NCBI RefSeq assembly: GCF_024495425.1
Contig: NZ_JANHJR010000003.1
Location: forward strand, 930,001-994,000
Direction of reading: 5' to 3'
Length of the DNA: 64,000 bases
DNA from: Haloarchaeobius litoreus
GTDB lineage: Archaea > Halobacteriota > Halobacteria > Halobacteriales > Natrialbaceae
Part shown: in pieces, positions 15,927-24,767 of the stretch
Position numbering within the stretch: position 1 is the stretch's first letter
How the letters are laid out: each line of letters begins with the position of its first letter
Notes under the pieces: generated by a model
Told to the model about the DNA's origin: nothing
Seen by the model: the letters and a program-made list of their open reading frames with translations, nothing else
Database searches by the model: none
Made by a program: the position numbers and the translations under genes

Positions 15927-16904
15927 ATGCGAAGGGGACGGGGACAGTCGGCACCGATCGGGACGCTGCTGATGGTCGCGCTGGTGCTCGTCGCGGCGGG
16001 GGCGGCCGGGGTCGTCATCTTCGACCTGTCGCCGGACCTGCTCGGCAACGCGCCGTCGGCGAGCATCGACGTGAGCGTCGAGGGCAACGGCCCGGACGCA
16101 CAGACGCTCGTCGTCAGCCATCAGGGCGGCGACGACCTGCGAATCGAGGAGTTCGACGTCGTCGTCCGCGACGGGAACTCGACCTCGCGGATGGCCCTGT
16201 CGGCGTTCGGGAACCGCTCCGGCACCAGCGACGGCATCGTCGACGCGGGCGACAGTCTCCGGACGACGCAACTCCTCTCCGGGCCGACCACGGTCCAGCT
16301 GATCCACCGGCCGACCGACGCCGTCGTCGACGAGCAGCGCGTCACGCTCCCATCCGCCAGCAGTCCGTCGGTCGTCGACTTCGAGTCCAGCGCGCCGACG
16401 CAGTCGTTCGAGAGCAACCAGGACGGCACCGGCGACACGACCGTCGAGGATAGCGGCGCGACCGTCTCGATGGAGGGGAACCAGTGGAAGTACATCGAGC
16501 GCGACTACACCGTGACCGAGAACACGACGCTCGTCTTCGAGTTCAGGAGCACCTCGATGGGTGAGATACACGGTATCGGGCTGGAGGACGACCAGGACCA
16601 GACCGGGGGCCGGGTCATCGAGGTGTACGGCGACCAGTACTGGGGCCACGACGTGGCCAACTTCGACGGCCTGGAGCGTTACCAGCAGAGCGACGGCTGG
16701 GTCCGCTACGAGGTGCCCATCGGTGACCACTACGAGGCGAACGGCTACGACGGCAACACGGAGTACATCGTGTTCATCACCGACTGCGACACGAACTCCG
16801 GCTGTACTCCCGACCGTGAGGACCCACCGAACTCGCGGTTCCGCAACGTCAGAATCTACGAGAACGACAGTTCCGCCTCGCTCGCACCGGTGTCGGTCGC
16901 GTAG
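15927..16904 (+). CDS. type IV pilin-like protein with C-terminal beta-sandwich domain
   Basis: A 325-residue protein. MRRGRGQSAPIGTLL followed by a long hydrophobic helix is a class III (archaeal pilin/archaellin) prepilin signal, with cleavage expected between Gly and Gln by the PibD-type peptidase. Unlike ordinary pilins it continues for about 280 residues: a pilin-like beta region to about 125, then a domain with WKYIERDYTV, VIEVYGDQYWGHDV and a Cys pair in TDCDTNSGCT. That part resembles a carbohydrate-binding or lectin-like sandwich. Start 15927 is favoured over the ATG at 15900 because it places the basic n-region correctly. Confidence 0.75.
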   Translation: MRRGRGQSAPIGTLLMVALVLVAAGAAGVVIFDLSPDLLGNAPSASIDVSVEGNGPDAQTLVVSHQGGDDLRIEEFDVVVRDGNSTSRMALSAFGNRSGTSDGIVDAGDSLRTTQLLSGPTTVQLIHRPTDAVVDEQRVTLPSASSPSVVDFESSAPTQSFESNQDGTGDTTVEDSGATVSMEGNQWKYIERDYTVTENTTLVFEFRSTSMGEIHGIGLEDDQDQTGGRVIEVYGDQYWGHDVANFDGLERYQQSDGWVRYEVPIGDHYEANGYDGNTEYIVFITDCDTNSGCTPDREDPPNSRFRNVRIYENDSSASLAPVSVA

Positions 16905-16930
16905 TCGCGTGCCGACGCCGGTCTCTCGAC

Positions 16931-18214
16931 TCAGACCCGCTCGACCAGCTCGGCGGCTGTCGTCTCCGCCCGCTCCAGCACGCTCTCCTCGTCCATCGTC
17001 AGCACCTCGCGGTCGCGCATGAGCACCGCCCCGTCGCACATCGTGTGGCGCACGTCGCTCCCCGTCGCGGCGTAGGCGAGGTGGCTCACGAGGTCGTGGC
17101 CGGGCGTGAGGTGCGGCGCGTCGAGGTCGACGACGACGAGGTCCGCCGCCGAACCGGCCTCGATGCGCCCGCCCGGGAGCCCCGTCACGTCAGCGCCGCC
17201 CTGCGTCGCCATCTCGACGACTGCCTCGGCGGGCACCGCGCTCGCGTCGTCGGCCGCGAGCTTGCCGAGCATCGCCGCGTCGCGCATCTCGTCGAACAGC
17301 GAGAGGTCGTTGTTCGACGCCGCGCCGTCCGTTCCGAGGCCGACCGAGACGCCCGCGTCGCGCATCGCCTGCACGGGGGCCATCCCGCTCGCGAGCTTCA
17401 TGTTCGACGCCGGGCAGTGGACGACGCCCGCGCCCGTCTCCGCGAGCAGCTCGTGCTCCTCCGGCGTGGTGTGGACGCCGTGGGCGACGAAGTCCTCGGG
17501 TTCGAGCAGGCCGTGCTCGCGGGCGTACTCCAGGGGTCGCATCCCGTACTCCTCGACGATGGGCTCGACCTCGTCGACGGTCTCGTTCGCGTGGATGTGC
17601 ACCGGGACGCCCGCCTCGCGGGCCTGCGGGACGTACTCGTCGAGGAAGTTGCTCCCGACGGTCGTCAGCGAGTGCGGCATGAACGCGGTGCGGACCCGGC
17701 CGTCGGCCGCGCCGTCGAACTCCCGCGCCACTTCGATGCTCTCCTCGGCGTCGTCGTGGGCCGTCTCCGTCCCCTTCGCCACGGTGACGACGCCGTGGCC
17801 GAGCCGCGCCCGGAGGCCAGCGTCCGCGACCGCGTCGACGATCTCCGGGACGTGGAAGTACATGTCCGCGAAGGCGGTCGTCCCCGTCTTGATCATCTCC
17901 AGCATCCCCAGTTCGGCACCGACCCGCACGTCCGCCGGCGTCAGCTCGCCCTCCGCCGGCCAGATGTCCTCCTGGAGCCACGCCTCGAGCGGCTTGTCGT
18001 CCGCGTAGCCCCGGAGCAGTGTCATCGCGACGTGCGTGTGGGCGTTCACCAGCCCGGGCATCACGAGCCCGCCGCTCGCGTCCAGTTCTTCGTCGCCAGT
18101 GAGCGTCTGGCCGACCTCGCGAACGACGCCCTCGTCGGCGTCGACCAGCACGTCTGCCTCCCTCACTGTGAGGTCCGGCGAGAGGACCCGTCCACCGGTG
18201 ACTGCGAGTTCCAT
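16931..18214 (-). CDS. mtaD: S-adenosylhomocysteine / methylthioadenosine / 5'-deoxyadenosine deaminase
   Basis: A 427-residue amidohydrolase. The metal site is intact: NAHTHVAM (His 59, His 61), VHIHANE, AHGVH and GTDGAASNND. These enzymes deaminate the adenosine part of SAH, MTA or 5'-deoxyadenosine. Which one is preferred cannot be told here. With ahcY nearby, the cell has two ways to clear SAH. Its 3' end meets the converging pilin-like gene with a 26-nt gap. Confidence 0.85.
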   Translation of the reverse strand: MELAVTGGRVLSPDLTVREADVLVDADEGVVREVGQTLTGDEELDASGGLVMPGLVNAHTHVAMTLLRGYADDKPLEAWLQEDIWPAEGELTPADVRVGAELGMLEMIKTGTTAFADMYFHVPEIVDAVADAGLRARLGHGVVTVAKGTETAHDDAEESIEVAREFDGAADGRVRTAFMPHSLTTVGSNFLDEYVPQAREAGVPVHIHANETVDEVEPIVEEYGMRPLEYAREHGLLEPEDFVAHGVHTTPEEHELLAETGAGVVHCPASNMKLASGMAPVQAMRDAGVSVGLGTDGAASNNDLSLFDEMRDAAMLGKLAADDASAVPAEAVVEMATQGGADVTGLPGGRIEAGSAADLVVVDLDAPHLTPGHDLVSHLAYAATGSDVRHTMCDGAVLMRDREVLTMDEESVLERAETTAAELVERV

Positions 18215-18350
18215 GTTGGGCGTGTTTTCGGTGGACGGGTCAAGACTCCATCGGGTACGGTTCGTGTTCTCTCCGGGTGGTGCTCACCCGAGTGGCGATG
18301 GATAGTTCGACCGGTAAGCCCCGGCTGGTTGGCGGCCGACACCGGCGGAG

Positions 18351-18369
18351 GTTTACGATATCTGTAAGC
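18351..18369. promoter_or_regulatory. inverted repeat GTTTAC-N7-GTAAGC, copy 2
   Basis: Same 19-bp arrangement as 1542-1560, with GGAGGTTTACGA shared at the left arm and TGTA near the right. Here it is 71 bp upstream of the SpoIIM-like gene, in the region divergent from the deaminase. A shared DNA-binding regulator is the simplest idea, but no partner gene is evident. Confidence 0.4.
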
Positions 18370-18439
18370 TCTCGGGGCGTCCCGGTGAGTCCCGGCGACC
18401 GACGGGCGGTTTTTTCGGCTGGCGGTCGTAACGACGACC

Positions 18440-19216
18440 ATGACCGACCGCCCCGACGACCCTCCAGACGGGGAGCCAGCGACGAAGCCGACCGAGACCG
18501 ACGACGGCGTCGGCTGGTCGTTCGACACCGATGAGCCGGAAGCGGCGAAAGCCGAGACCGCCGGACCCGACGCGACAGCCGAGACCGGCGAGACGACTCC
18601 ACCCGGGCACGACGACCCGCCGACGCTCTCGTGGGACGGGTTCGCGCTCGGCTGGCGCGAGCACCGCCGCTACACCGCGTTCGCCGCGGTGCTGTTCCTG
18701 CTGAGCATCCCGCTCGGCGTCGCGCTCTGGGAGGTCGGCTTCGACCTGTTCGGCGCGATGGGGTTCAGCTCGCCGAGCGAGATGTTCCCCGACGACATCA
18801 CCGCGCTGTTCATCTTCCTGAACAACACCCGCGCCTTCTTCGTGTTCATCCTCGGCGCGTTGACGGGCGGCATCCTGACGACCATCGGCCTCGTCTTCAA
18901 CGGCGTGCTCGTCGGCTACGTCGTCACGCCCGCCGCCGCACAGGAGGGCTACGGCTTCGTGCTGCTGGCGCTGCTCCCCCACGGCGTCCTCGAACTGCCG
19001 GCGCTGTTCGTCGGGGCGGCCATCGCGTACCGCTTCCTGGGGAACATCGTGCTCTACGTCTTCGACCGCCGCGACCACTTCTACACCCGCGGCGAGGTGA
19101 AACGGACGGGCCTGCTCGTCGCCGTCTCGGTGGCCGCGCTCGCCGTCGCCGCCGTCGTCGAGATGCACGTGACGACGTGGCTGCTGGAGCAGGTGTACGG
19201 CACGCCAGCGCCCTGA
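18440..19216 (+). CDS. SpoIIM-family (DUF95) membrane protein
   Basis: A 258-residue protein with about 65 acidic, Thr/Pro-rich residues, then five or six membrane helices. The family signature NNTRAFFVFILGALTGG and LLPHGVLELPALFVGAA is clear (about residues 128-200). SpoIIM is needed for engulfment in Bacillus sporulation; in archaea the role is unknown, but it may act in membrane remodelling. The GTTTAC inverted repeat lies 71 bp upstream. Confidence 0.85.
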   Translation: MTDRPDDPPDGEPATKPTETDDGVGWSFDTDEPEAAKAETAGPDATAETGETTPPGHDDPPTLSWDGFALGWREHRRYTAFAAVLFLLSIPLGVALWEVGFDLFGAMGFSSPSEMFPDDITALFIFLNNTRAFFVFILGALTGGILTTIGLVFNGVLVGYVVTPAAAQEGYGFVLLALLPHGVLELPALFVGAAIAYRFLGNIVLYVFDRRDHFYTRGEVKRTGLLVAVSVAALAVAAVVEMHVTTWLLEQVYGTPAP

Positions 19217-19245
19217 CGCCCCTGTTGCGCGCCGAACCGGCAAGC

Positions 19246-19278
19246 TCCGGGCGGATGGAAAGGCAGTTCCCGCCCGGA
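19246..19278. promoter_or_regulatory. 9-bp stem hairpin before hisG
   Basis: TCCGGGCGG at 19246-19254 pairs perfectly with CCGCCCGGA at 19270-19278 across 15 bases. It ends 16 nt before the hisG ATG. It could be a terminator for the upstream SpoIIM-like gene, a hisG leader structure or an operator; no T-run follows. Confidence 0.4.
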
Positions 19279-19294
19279 CGCGAAGAGCCGTCAA

Positions 19295-20140
19295 ATGCGC
19301 ATCGCGGTACCGAACAAGGGCCGACTGCACGACCCGACCATCGACCTGCTGGAACGGGCCGGACTCCACGTCGTCGACGGGGCCGACCGGAAGCTGTACG
19401 CCGACACCGTCGACCCCGACGTGACCCTGCTGTTCGCCCGGGCCGCCGACATCCCCGAGTACGTCGCCGACGGCGCGGCCGACCTCGGGGTGACGGGTCA
19501 CGACCAGGTCCGCGAGGCCGGCGTCGACGTCGCCGACCTGCTCGACCTCGGCTACGGGCAGTGCCGGCTCGTGCTCGCCGCGCCGGAGGACGGCGACATC
19601 CAGACGCCGTTCGACCTCGACGGACGGACCGTCGCCACGGAGTTCCCCCGCATCACCCGTGAGTACTTCGACGAGCGCAACATCGACGCCGACATCGTCG
19701 AGGTGACCGGCGCGACCGAGCTCACGCCCCACGTGGACATGGCCGACGCCATCGTCGACATCACCTCCACGGGGACGACGCTGAAGGTCAACCGCCTCGC
19801 CATCATCGACGAGGTGCTCAAATCCTCGGTCCGTCTCGTCGCCCGCCCGGACGTGGCCGACGACGAGAAGACCGAGCAGATCCGGATGGCGTTCGACTCC
19901 GTCATCGCCGCGGAGGGCAAGCGCTACCTGATGATGAACGTCCCCGAGGCGAACCTCGACGCCGTCCGCGAGGTCATCCCCGGCATGGGTGGCCCGACGG
20001 TCATGAACATCGCTGGCTCGGACAAGCTGGCGGTCCACGCCGTCGTCGACGAACGGGACGTGTTCGAGACCATCAACGAGGTCAAGGGCGAGGGCGCGAG
20101 CGACATCCTCGTCACCGAGATAGAGCGGCTCGTGGAGTAG
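19295..20140 (+). CDS. hisG: ATP phosphoribosyltransferase HisG, long form
   Basis: First enzyme of histidine synthesis: ATP plus PRPP gives phosphoribosyl-ATP. The 281-residue length and C-terminal regulatory domain ([29 protein letters not shown] region) mark the long, self-sufficient form, which is histidine-inhibited without His[12 protein letters not shown] and [12 protein letters not shown] (PRPP site) are present. No other his gene is in the window. A 9-bp hairpin precedes the start. Confidence 0.95.
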   Translation: MRIAVPNKGRLHDPTIDLLERAGLHVVDGADRKLYADTVDPDVTLLFARAADIPEYVADGAADLGVTGHDQVREAGVDVADLLDLGYGQCRLVLAAPEDGDIQTPFDLDGRTVATEFPRITREYFDERNIDADIVEVTGATELTPHVDMADAIVDITSTGTTLKVNRLAIIDEVLKSSVRLVARPDVADDEKTEQIRMAFDSVIAAEGKRYLMMNVPEANLDAVREVIPGMGGPTVMNIAGSDKLAVHAVVDERDVFETINEVKGEGASDILVTEIERLVE

Positions 20141-20167
20141 CCGACCGTCCGAACCGCAGTTCCCCTT

Positions 20168-20482
20168 CTACTTCCCTGCCTGCGAGAACAGCAGCTGCGC
20201 GACGCCGATGACGCCGAGCAGGAACGACTGCGTCAGCAGCGCGTCCGGCTCGAACGCGTAGACGATGACGCCGGCGACGACCGGCGCGAGCCAGATGCCG
20301 AGCAGCACCTGCTGTTCGGCGGCCTTCCCGACGACGAGCGCGGCGACCCCGAACACGACGAACGCGACGGCGAGCCCGGTCGTGTTCTGGAGCCCGCTCA
20401 CGGCGACGAGTCCGACGATGGCACCGGCGAGCAACAGCGACAGTCCGCCCCGGGCGACCCGGGTCCGGCTCGATGCGTCCAT
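20168..20482 (-). CDS. small membrane protein, three to four helices
   Basis: A 104-residue hydrophobic protein starting MDASSRTRVARGG with a basic cytoplasmic N-terminus and helices at about residues 13-30, 34-52, 56-75 and 84-100. The gene lies 60 nt downstream of another small membrane-protein gene on the same strand and converges with hisG. I cannot assign a function. Confidence 0.7.
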   Translation of the reverse strand: MDASSRTRVARGGLSLLLAGAIVGLVAVSGLQNTTGLAVAFVVFGVAALVVGKAAEQQVLLGIWLAPVVAGVIVYAFEPDALLTQSFLLGVIGVAQLLFSQAGK

Positions 20483-20542
20483 ACGGCTCCTCGGCGGAGC
20501 GACGACAAAAAGGCGGTCATGCGCGATTCCGCCCACCCGGCC

Positions 20543-20947
20543 TCAGGCCGGCGCGGTGGACAAAAGCGCGACGAGGTTGAACAGCGTGAACCCGAGGATG
20601 ACCGCGACCGTGTAGTGGATGACGGAGACGAACGCGGTGAGCTTCGCGTCGAGGCGGTAGACCAGGTGGATGGCGACCGCGTCGGCGACCAGCGTCACGG
20701 GGAGGACGACGGCGGGCCCGTACTGCTGGAGCAGCAGCGAGACGAGCGCGAGCGCCGGGCCGACGACGAACGCGAGCTTGACCGGCACGTCGCCGAGGAC
20801 GTTCCGTGCCGCGATGTGCAGCGTCACCGAGTAGAAGAGGGTGGCGACGAGGAACGTCCCGACGTAGGCGACGGGTGTGCCGGCCGACGGGTCCAGCTGG
20901 AGCGGCGTGAGACCGACCATGCCCGTGGCTAGCGGCCCGGCTGTCAT
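20543..20947 (-). CDS. membrane protein (DUF7473-like)
   Basis: A 134-residue membrane protein with four hydrophobic helices and conserved-looking FYSVTLHIAARNVLGDVPVK and HLVYRLDAKLTAFVSVIHY. This looks like a haloarchaeal DUF7473-type protein of unknown role. ATG 20947 is chosen; ATG 20920 would drop nine residues without touching a helix. It lies 48 nt after the end of the receiver-kinase gene and may share its transcript. Confidence 0.7.
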   Translation of the reverse strand: MTAGPLATGMVGLTPLQLDPSAGTPVAYVGTFLVATLFYSVTLHIAARNVLGDVPVKLAFVVGPALALVSLLLQQYGPAVVLPVTLVADAVAIHLVYRLDAKLTAFVSVIHYTVAVILGFTLFNLVALLSTAPA

Positions 20948-20995
20948 GTGCCTGCCGCTTCTCGGTGTCACGCCCGTCGGGTGCGGGCACCTCGG

Positions 20996-22843
20996 TCAGT
21001 CGAGTCGCTCGACACCGGTGAACTCGAAGCGCGCACCGCCGGTTTCGCCCTCTGTCACACGCACGCTCCAGCCGTGCGCGGTGGCGAACTCCCTGACGAT
21101 TGCCAGGCCGAAACCGGTTCCGTCCCGGGCGGTCGTGTACCCCGGTTCGAACACCTGGTCGCGTTCGTCCTCGGGGATTCCGGGGCCGTCGTCCGCGACG
21201 TAGAAGCCGTCGGGAAGGCCGCCGATGCGGACGTCGACCGGCGTCTCACCGGCGTGTTCCACACTGTTCCGGAACAGGTTCTCGAGGACGTGCTGGAGCC
21301 GGTCCGGGTCGGCACGGATGGCGACGGGGTCGGCGACGGTCAGTGTCGTCCCACCGGTCGCGACGACGCTCCAGCAGCGGTCGGCGAACGTCACGAGGTC
21401 GACGCGTCCCGGGTCGTCGACGGTCCCCCCGTGACGGGCGAGACGGAGCGTGTCCTCGGTGATGCTCGTCATCCGTTCGAGCGCGTCCCCGAGGTGGTCG
21501 AGGTGCTCGCTGTCGCACTGCTCGCTGGCCATGTCGAGCTTGCCCTGTGCAACGGTGAGCGGGTTCCGGAGGTCGTGGCTCACGACGCTCGCGAACTCGT
21601 TGAGGCGGTCGTTCTGCCGTCGGAGCTCCGCCTCGAACCGAATCCTGTCGAGTGCCCGCGCGGTGTGGGCGACGAGCAGCTCCGCGAGTTCGCGGTCCTG
21701 CCGGGAGAAGGCCGCGGGCTCCGTGGCGACGGCCTGGAACACCGCCGTCTCCCCGATCGGCACGCTGAGGCCGGACCGGTAGGTGTCCTTGGCGGGGTCC
21801 GATTCCCCGTCGGACCCCACGTCGTCGACGACGGTGGACTCCCCGGTCCGGTAGGTCTTCCCGACGAGTCCCTGGTCCGGTCGCATCCGTCGGGCACCGT
21901 CCTCGGGTGCGCCGGTGGACATGGCCTTCGGGACCAGCCAGCCCTCCTCCGCGACCATCACGCTGCACATCTCGAACTCCAGGATGGACTCCGCGGCCGC
22001 GACCGTCCGTTCGCAGGCCGCCTCGATGGTCTCGCAGTCCTGTATCTCGGTCGCGACGCGGTGGAGCGTCGTCAGGACCTGCTCGCGCTCGTGGCGCTCG
22101 TGGATGTCGTGGACCGTGATGAGAGACCGCTCGCTGCCCTCGATCTCGACGCGTGTCGCGTCGATCTCGACCCAGCGCGTCGAGCCGTCGCTGCATCTGT
22201 CGGGCCACTCGAACCGGAACGACTCCTCGTCGGTGGCGCGTTCGAGGAGCTCGACCGCGCGCTCGGCGTCGTACCCGGGTACGTCCGTGGTGATCTCCTC
22301 GATGCCGGAGCCGACGAGCGTCTTGCGGTCGTAGCCGAGCAGGTCGCAGTACTCCTGGTTCACATCGACGACGGTGCCCGTCTCGGTGTCGCGGATGGTG
22401 AGCCCGACGTCGGTGTTCTCGAACACGGCACGGTAGCTCACACGCGACCGGGCCTGCTCGACGGCGTTCTCGATGCGGTTCGCGAGCAGGGCGAACTGGT
22501 CGGTCCCGCCGCCCTTGCGGAGGTAGTCGGTGACGCCCACCGAGATGGCCTCGCTGGCGATCTCCTCGCTCCCCCGTCCGGTGAAGAGGATGAAAGGGAG
22601 TCCTTCGTGCCGTTCGCGGACGGCAGCGAGCAGCTCCAGCCCGTCCAGCTCCGGCATCTCGTAGTCGGAGACGACGCAGTCGATGGACTCGCGTTCGAGC
22701 AGGTCGAGTGCCTCGTCACCCGTCGTGGTGGAGACGACGCTGATGCGGTCGCTCTGCCGTTCGAGAAACTCGGCAGTGAGGGCGGTGAACTCCTCGTCGT
22801 CGTCGACGTGGAGGACTGTCGTCGCCGCCGGCTCCGCTGACAT
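20996..22843 (-). CDS. response-regulator/PAS/GAF hybrid histidine kinase
   Basis: A 615-residue soluble protein. Order: receiver domain (about 8-125, HVDDDEEF and phospho-acceptor Asp 60 in SDYEMPELDG), PAS (about 135-255), GAF (about 270-405), then the kinase with His 423 in VVSHDLRNPL, NLFRNSVEHA, DDGPGIP and GTGFGLAIV. A receiver placed before the kinase suggests it takes phosphate from another kinase and then signals on. It sits 81 nt from the end of tbp on the same strand. No partner regulator is present. Confidence 0.9.
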   Translation of the reverse strand: MSAEPAATTVLHVDDDEEFTALTAEFLERQSDRISVVSTTTGDEALDLLERESIDCVVSDYEMPELDGLELLAAVRERHEGLPFILFTGRGSEEIASEAISVGVTDYLRKGGGTDQFALLANRIENAVEQARSRVSYRAVFENTDVGLTIRDTETGTVVDVNQEYCDLLGYDRKTLVGSGIEEITTDVPGYDAERAVELLERATDEESFRFEWPDRCSDGSTRWVEIDATRVEIEGSERSLITVHDIHERHEREQVLTTLHRVATEIQDCETIEAACERTVAAAESILEFEMCSVMVAEEGWLVPKAMSTGAPEDGARRMRPDQGLVGKTYRTGESTVVDDVGSDGESDPAKDTYRSGLSVPIGETAVFQAVATEPAAFSRQDRELAELLVAHTARALDRIRFEAELRRQNDRLNEFASVVSHDLRNPLTVAQGKLDMASEQCDSEHLDHLGDALERMTSITEDTLRLARHGGTVDDPGRVDLVTFADRCWSVVATGGTTLTVADPVAIRADPDRLQHVLENLFRNSVEHAGETPVDVRIGGLPDGFYVADDGPGIPEDERDQVFEPGYTTARDGTGFGLAIVREFATAHGWSVRVTEGETGGARFEFTGVERLD

Positions 22844-22924
22844 ACCCGTCCTCTGGGGTTCGACGGCAATGTCTCTTCTGGGGACGTGTGTCGCCGCGAA
22901 ACAGGTGCCGACGGAACCGTCGAG

Positions 22925-23485
22925 CTACTCCAGCAGGCCGAGGTCTTCGAGCCGCGAGACGATCTTGTCGACGGCGTGCTCGGCGTCCTCGGGCTTCTTC
23001 CCGCCGGTGATGACGAGCTTCCCGGAGCCGAACAGCAGGGCGACGACCTCCGGCTCGTCGAGGCGGTAGACGAGGCCGGGGAACTGCTCGGGCTCGTACT
23101 CGATGTTCTCCAGCCCGAGGCCGATGGCGATGGCGTTGAGGTTGAGATTGCGGCCGAGATCGGCAGATGTGACGATGTTCTGGACGACGATCTCCGGGTC
23201 CTCGTTCACCTGGATGTTGAGGTCGCGGAGCTTGTCGAAGACGATGCGGAGGCTCTCGTGGACGTCGTCGGTGCTCTTCGCGCCGGTGCAGACGATCTTC
23301 CCGGACCGGAAGATGAGCGCGGCGGACTTGGGCTCCTGGGTGCGGTAGACGAGGCCGGGGAACTGCTCGGGGTCGTAGTCGGCCCCCTCGAGGTCCATGG
23401 CGACGCTCTGCAGGTCGAGCTCCTGGCCGATACCGGTCGAGGCGACGACGTTCTCGATATTTATAGTCTCCTTGGGGTCGGTCAT
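22925..23485 (-). CDS. tbp: TATA-box-binding protein
   Basis: A 186-residue general transcription factor with two pseudo-symmetric repeats (about 7-90 and 97-182), each with a PEQFPGLVYR core and an SGK.V.TG strand. It binds the TATA element and recruits TFB and RNA polymerase. Haloarchaea often have several TBPs; this one is full length. Its promoter (23490-23520) carries a perfect CGACT-TAAA-AGTCG palindrome between TATA box and start, suggesting control by a repressor or by itself. Confidence 0.95.
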   Translation of the reverse strand: MTDPKETINIENVVASTGIGQELDLQSVAMDLEGADYDPEQFPGLVYRTQEPKSAALIFRSGKIVCTGAKSTDDVHESLRIVFDKLRDLNIQVNEDPEIVVQNIVTSADLGRNLNLNAIAIGLGLENIEYEPEQFPGLVYRLDEPEVVALLFGSGKLVITGGKKPEDAEHAVDKIVSRLEDLGLLE

Positions 23486-23489
23486 AACT

Positions 23490-23520
23490 CGACTTAAAAG
23501 TCGTATTTAAGGTTTATAAA
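23490..23520 (-). promoter_or_regulatory. tbp promoter with palindrome between TATA and start
   Basis: On the minus strand TTTATAAACC (23520-23511) is a good TATA box whose centre lies about 28 nt before the region just upstream of ATG 23485. CGACT (23490-23494), TAAA and AGTCG (23499-23503) form a perfect palindrome over the expected transcription start. A protein bound there would block initiation. Confidence 0.6.
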
Positions 23521-23714
23521 GGTTGGTGCCACGTGCCCGCACGCCGCCAGACCGAGCGACTGGACGGCCCATTCGCTGCGACGGAATCGGTCAATTCTGC
23601 CGATAAACGGTCGACCTGAACGGTCAGCACCCCGGCGGTGGCAGGGTCCCGTGCCGACACGCGCCGCGCCCGACAGTCGACACGCTGATTGCCCGCCCTC
23701 GCACACGGTTGGAC

Positions 23715-24767
23715 GTGTACCTGCTGGAACTCGGCGGCGAGGACGACGCCTTCGCCGCCTGCGAGGCCGCGAGCGCGGCCACCGGCGTCGAGCGCATCGG
23801 TGGCGGCCTCGCTATCGCGCACAGCGTCGCCACCGACCGCGTCCGCGGGCTCGCCTACACCCGCCGCGCGAGCGAGCTCCTCGGCCGGACCGACGCCAGC
23901 GTCGACAGCGCCGTCGCCCTGCTGGAAGCCGCCCCCATCGACCGCGAGGGCACCGTCGCCGTCCGTGCCCGGGACGTCCGCGGCGACACCGGCGTCTCCA
24001 CCAGCGACACCGAACGCGCGCTCGGTCAGGTGCTCGTCGACCGCGGGTTCGCCGTCGACCTCGACGACCCCGACCACGAGCTCCGGGCGCTGTTCGCGCC
24101 GGCCAGCGACGACGGGGACGACTCCCCCGAAGGACCCGACGTCGCAGCCGGCGAGGCCGGCGTCTGCGCCCTCGGCTGGCTCGTCACAGAATCCGTCCGC
24201 GACTTCGGCGACCGCAAGCCGACCGACAAGCCGTTCTTCCAGCCCGGCAGCATGGACCCGCTGCTCGCCCGGGCCGTCACCAACGTCGCCGGCGCGGGCC
24301 CCGGCAGTCGCATCCTCGACCCGATGTGTGGCACCGGCGGCGTGCTCGTCGAGGCCGGACTCGTCGGCGCGGACGTCGTCGGCGTCGACGCCCAGGCGAA
24401 GATGGCGAACGGCGCACGCCAGAACCTCGCGCACTTCCTCGACGACGGCGACGCCCACCCCATCGCGGAACCGGGCGACTGGCACGTCTGCCGCGGCGAC
24501 GCCACCCGGCTCCCGCTCGTCGACGACGCCGTCGACGCGGCCGTCTTCGACGCCCCCTACGGCCGCCAGTCGAAGATCGAGACCCACGCGCTCGACGACC
24601 TCGTCGCCGGCGCGCTCGCCGAATCTCGTCGGGTCGCCGACCGCGCCGTCGTCGTCGCCGACCGCTCCTGGGCCGGCGTCGCCCGGCGGGCCGGCTGGAC
24701 GGTCGAGGCTTCGTTCGAGCGCCGCGTCCACCGCTCGCTGACCCGGTACGTGCTCGTGCTCGACTAG
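23715..24767 (+). CDS. tRNA (guanine(10)-N2)-dimethyltransferase, Trm-G10 type
   Basis: A 350-residue protein with an N-terminal THUMP-like RNA-binding region and a Rossmann methyltransferase. DPMCGTGGVLVEAGLVGADVVGVDA binds AdoMet (about residues 195-220) and FDAPYGRQ is the catalytic (D/N)PPY-type motif. Archaeal Trm-G10 methylates guanosine 10 of tRNA. GTG 23715 gives MYLLELGGED, the common start; TTG 23709 is an alternative. Its stop overlaps the converging thioesterase stop by 4 nt. Confidence 0.85.
   Translation: MYLLELGGEDDAFAACEAASAATGVERIGGGLAIAHSVATDRVRGLAYTRRASELLGRTDASVDSAVALLEAAPIDREGTVAVRARDVRGDTGVSTSDTERALGQVLVDRGFAVDLDDPDHELRALFAPASDDGDDSPEGPDVAAGEAGVCALGWLVTESVRDFGDRKPTDKPFFQPGSMDPLLARAVTNVAGAGPGSRILDPMCGTGGVLVEAGLVGADVVGVDAQAKMANGARQNLAHFLDDGDAHPIAEPGDWHVCRGDATRLPLVDDAVDAAVFDAPYGRQSKIETHALDDLVAGALAESRRVADRAVVVADRSWAGVARRAGWTVEASFERRVHRSLTRYVLVLD

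Noticed and set aside
18440-19216. Sporulation function
   Set aside because: The SpoIIM name comes from Bacillus; haloarchaea do not form spores and no other sporulation-type gene is here.
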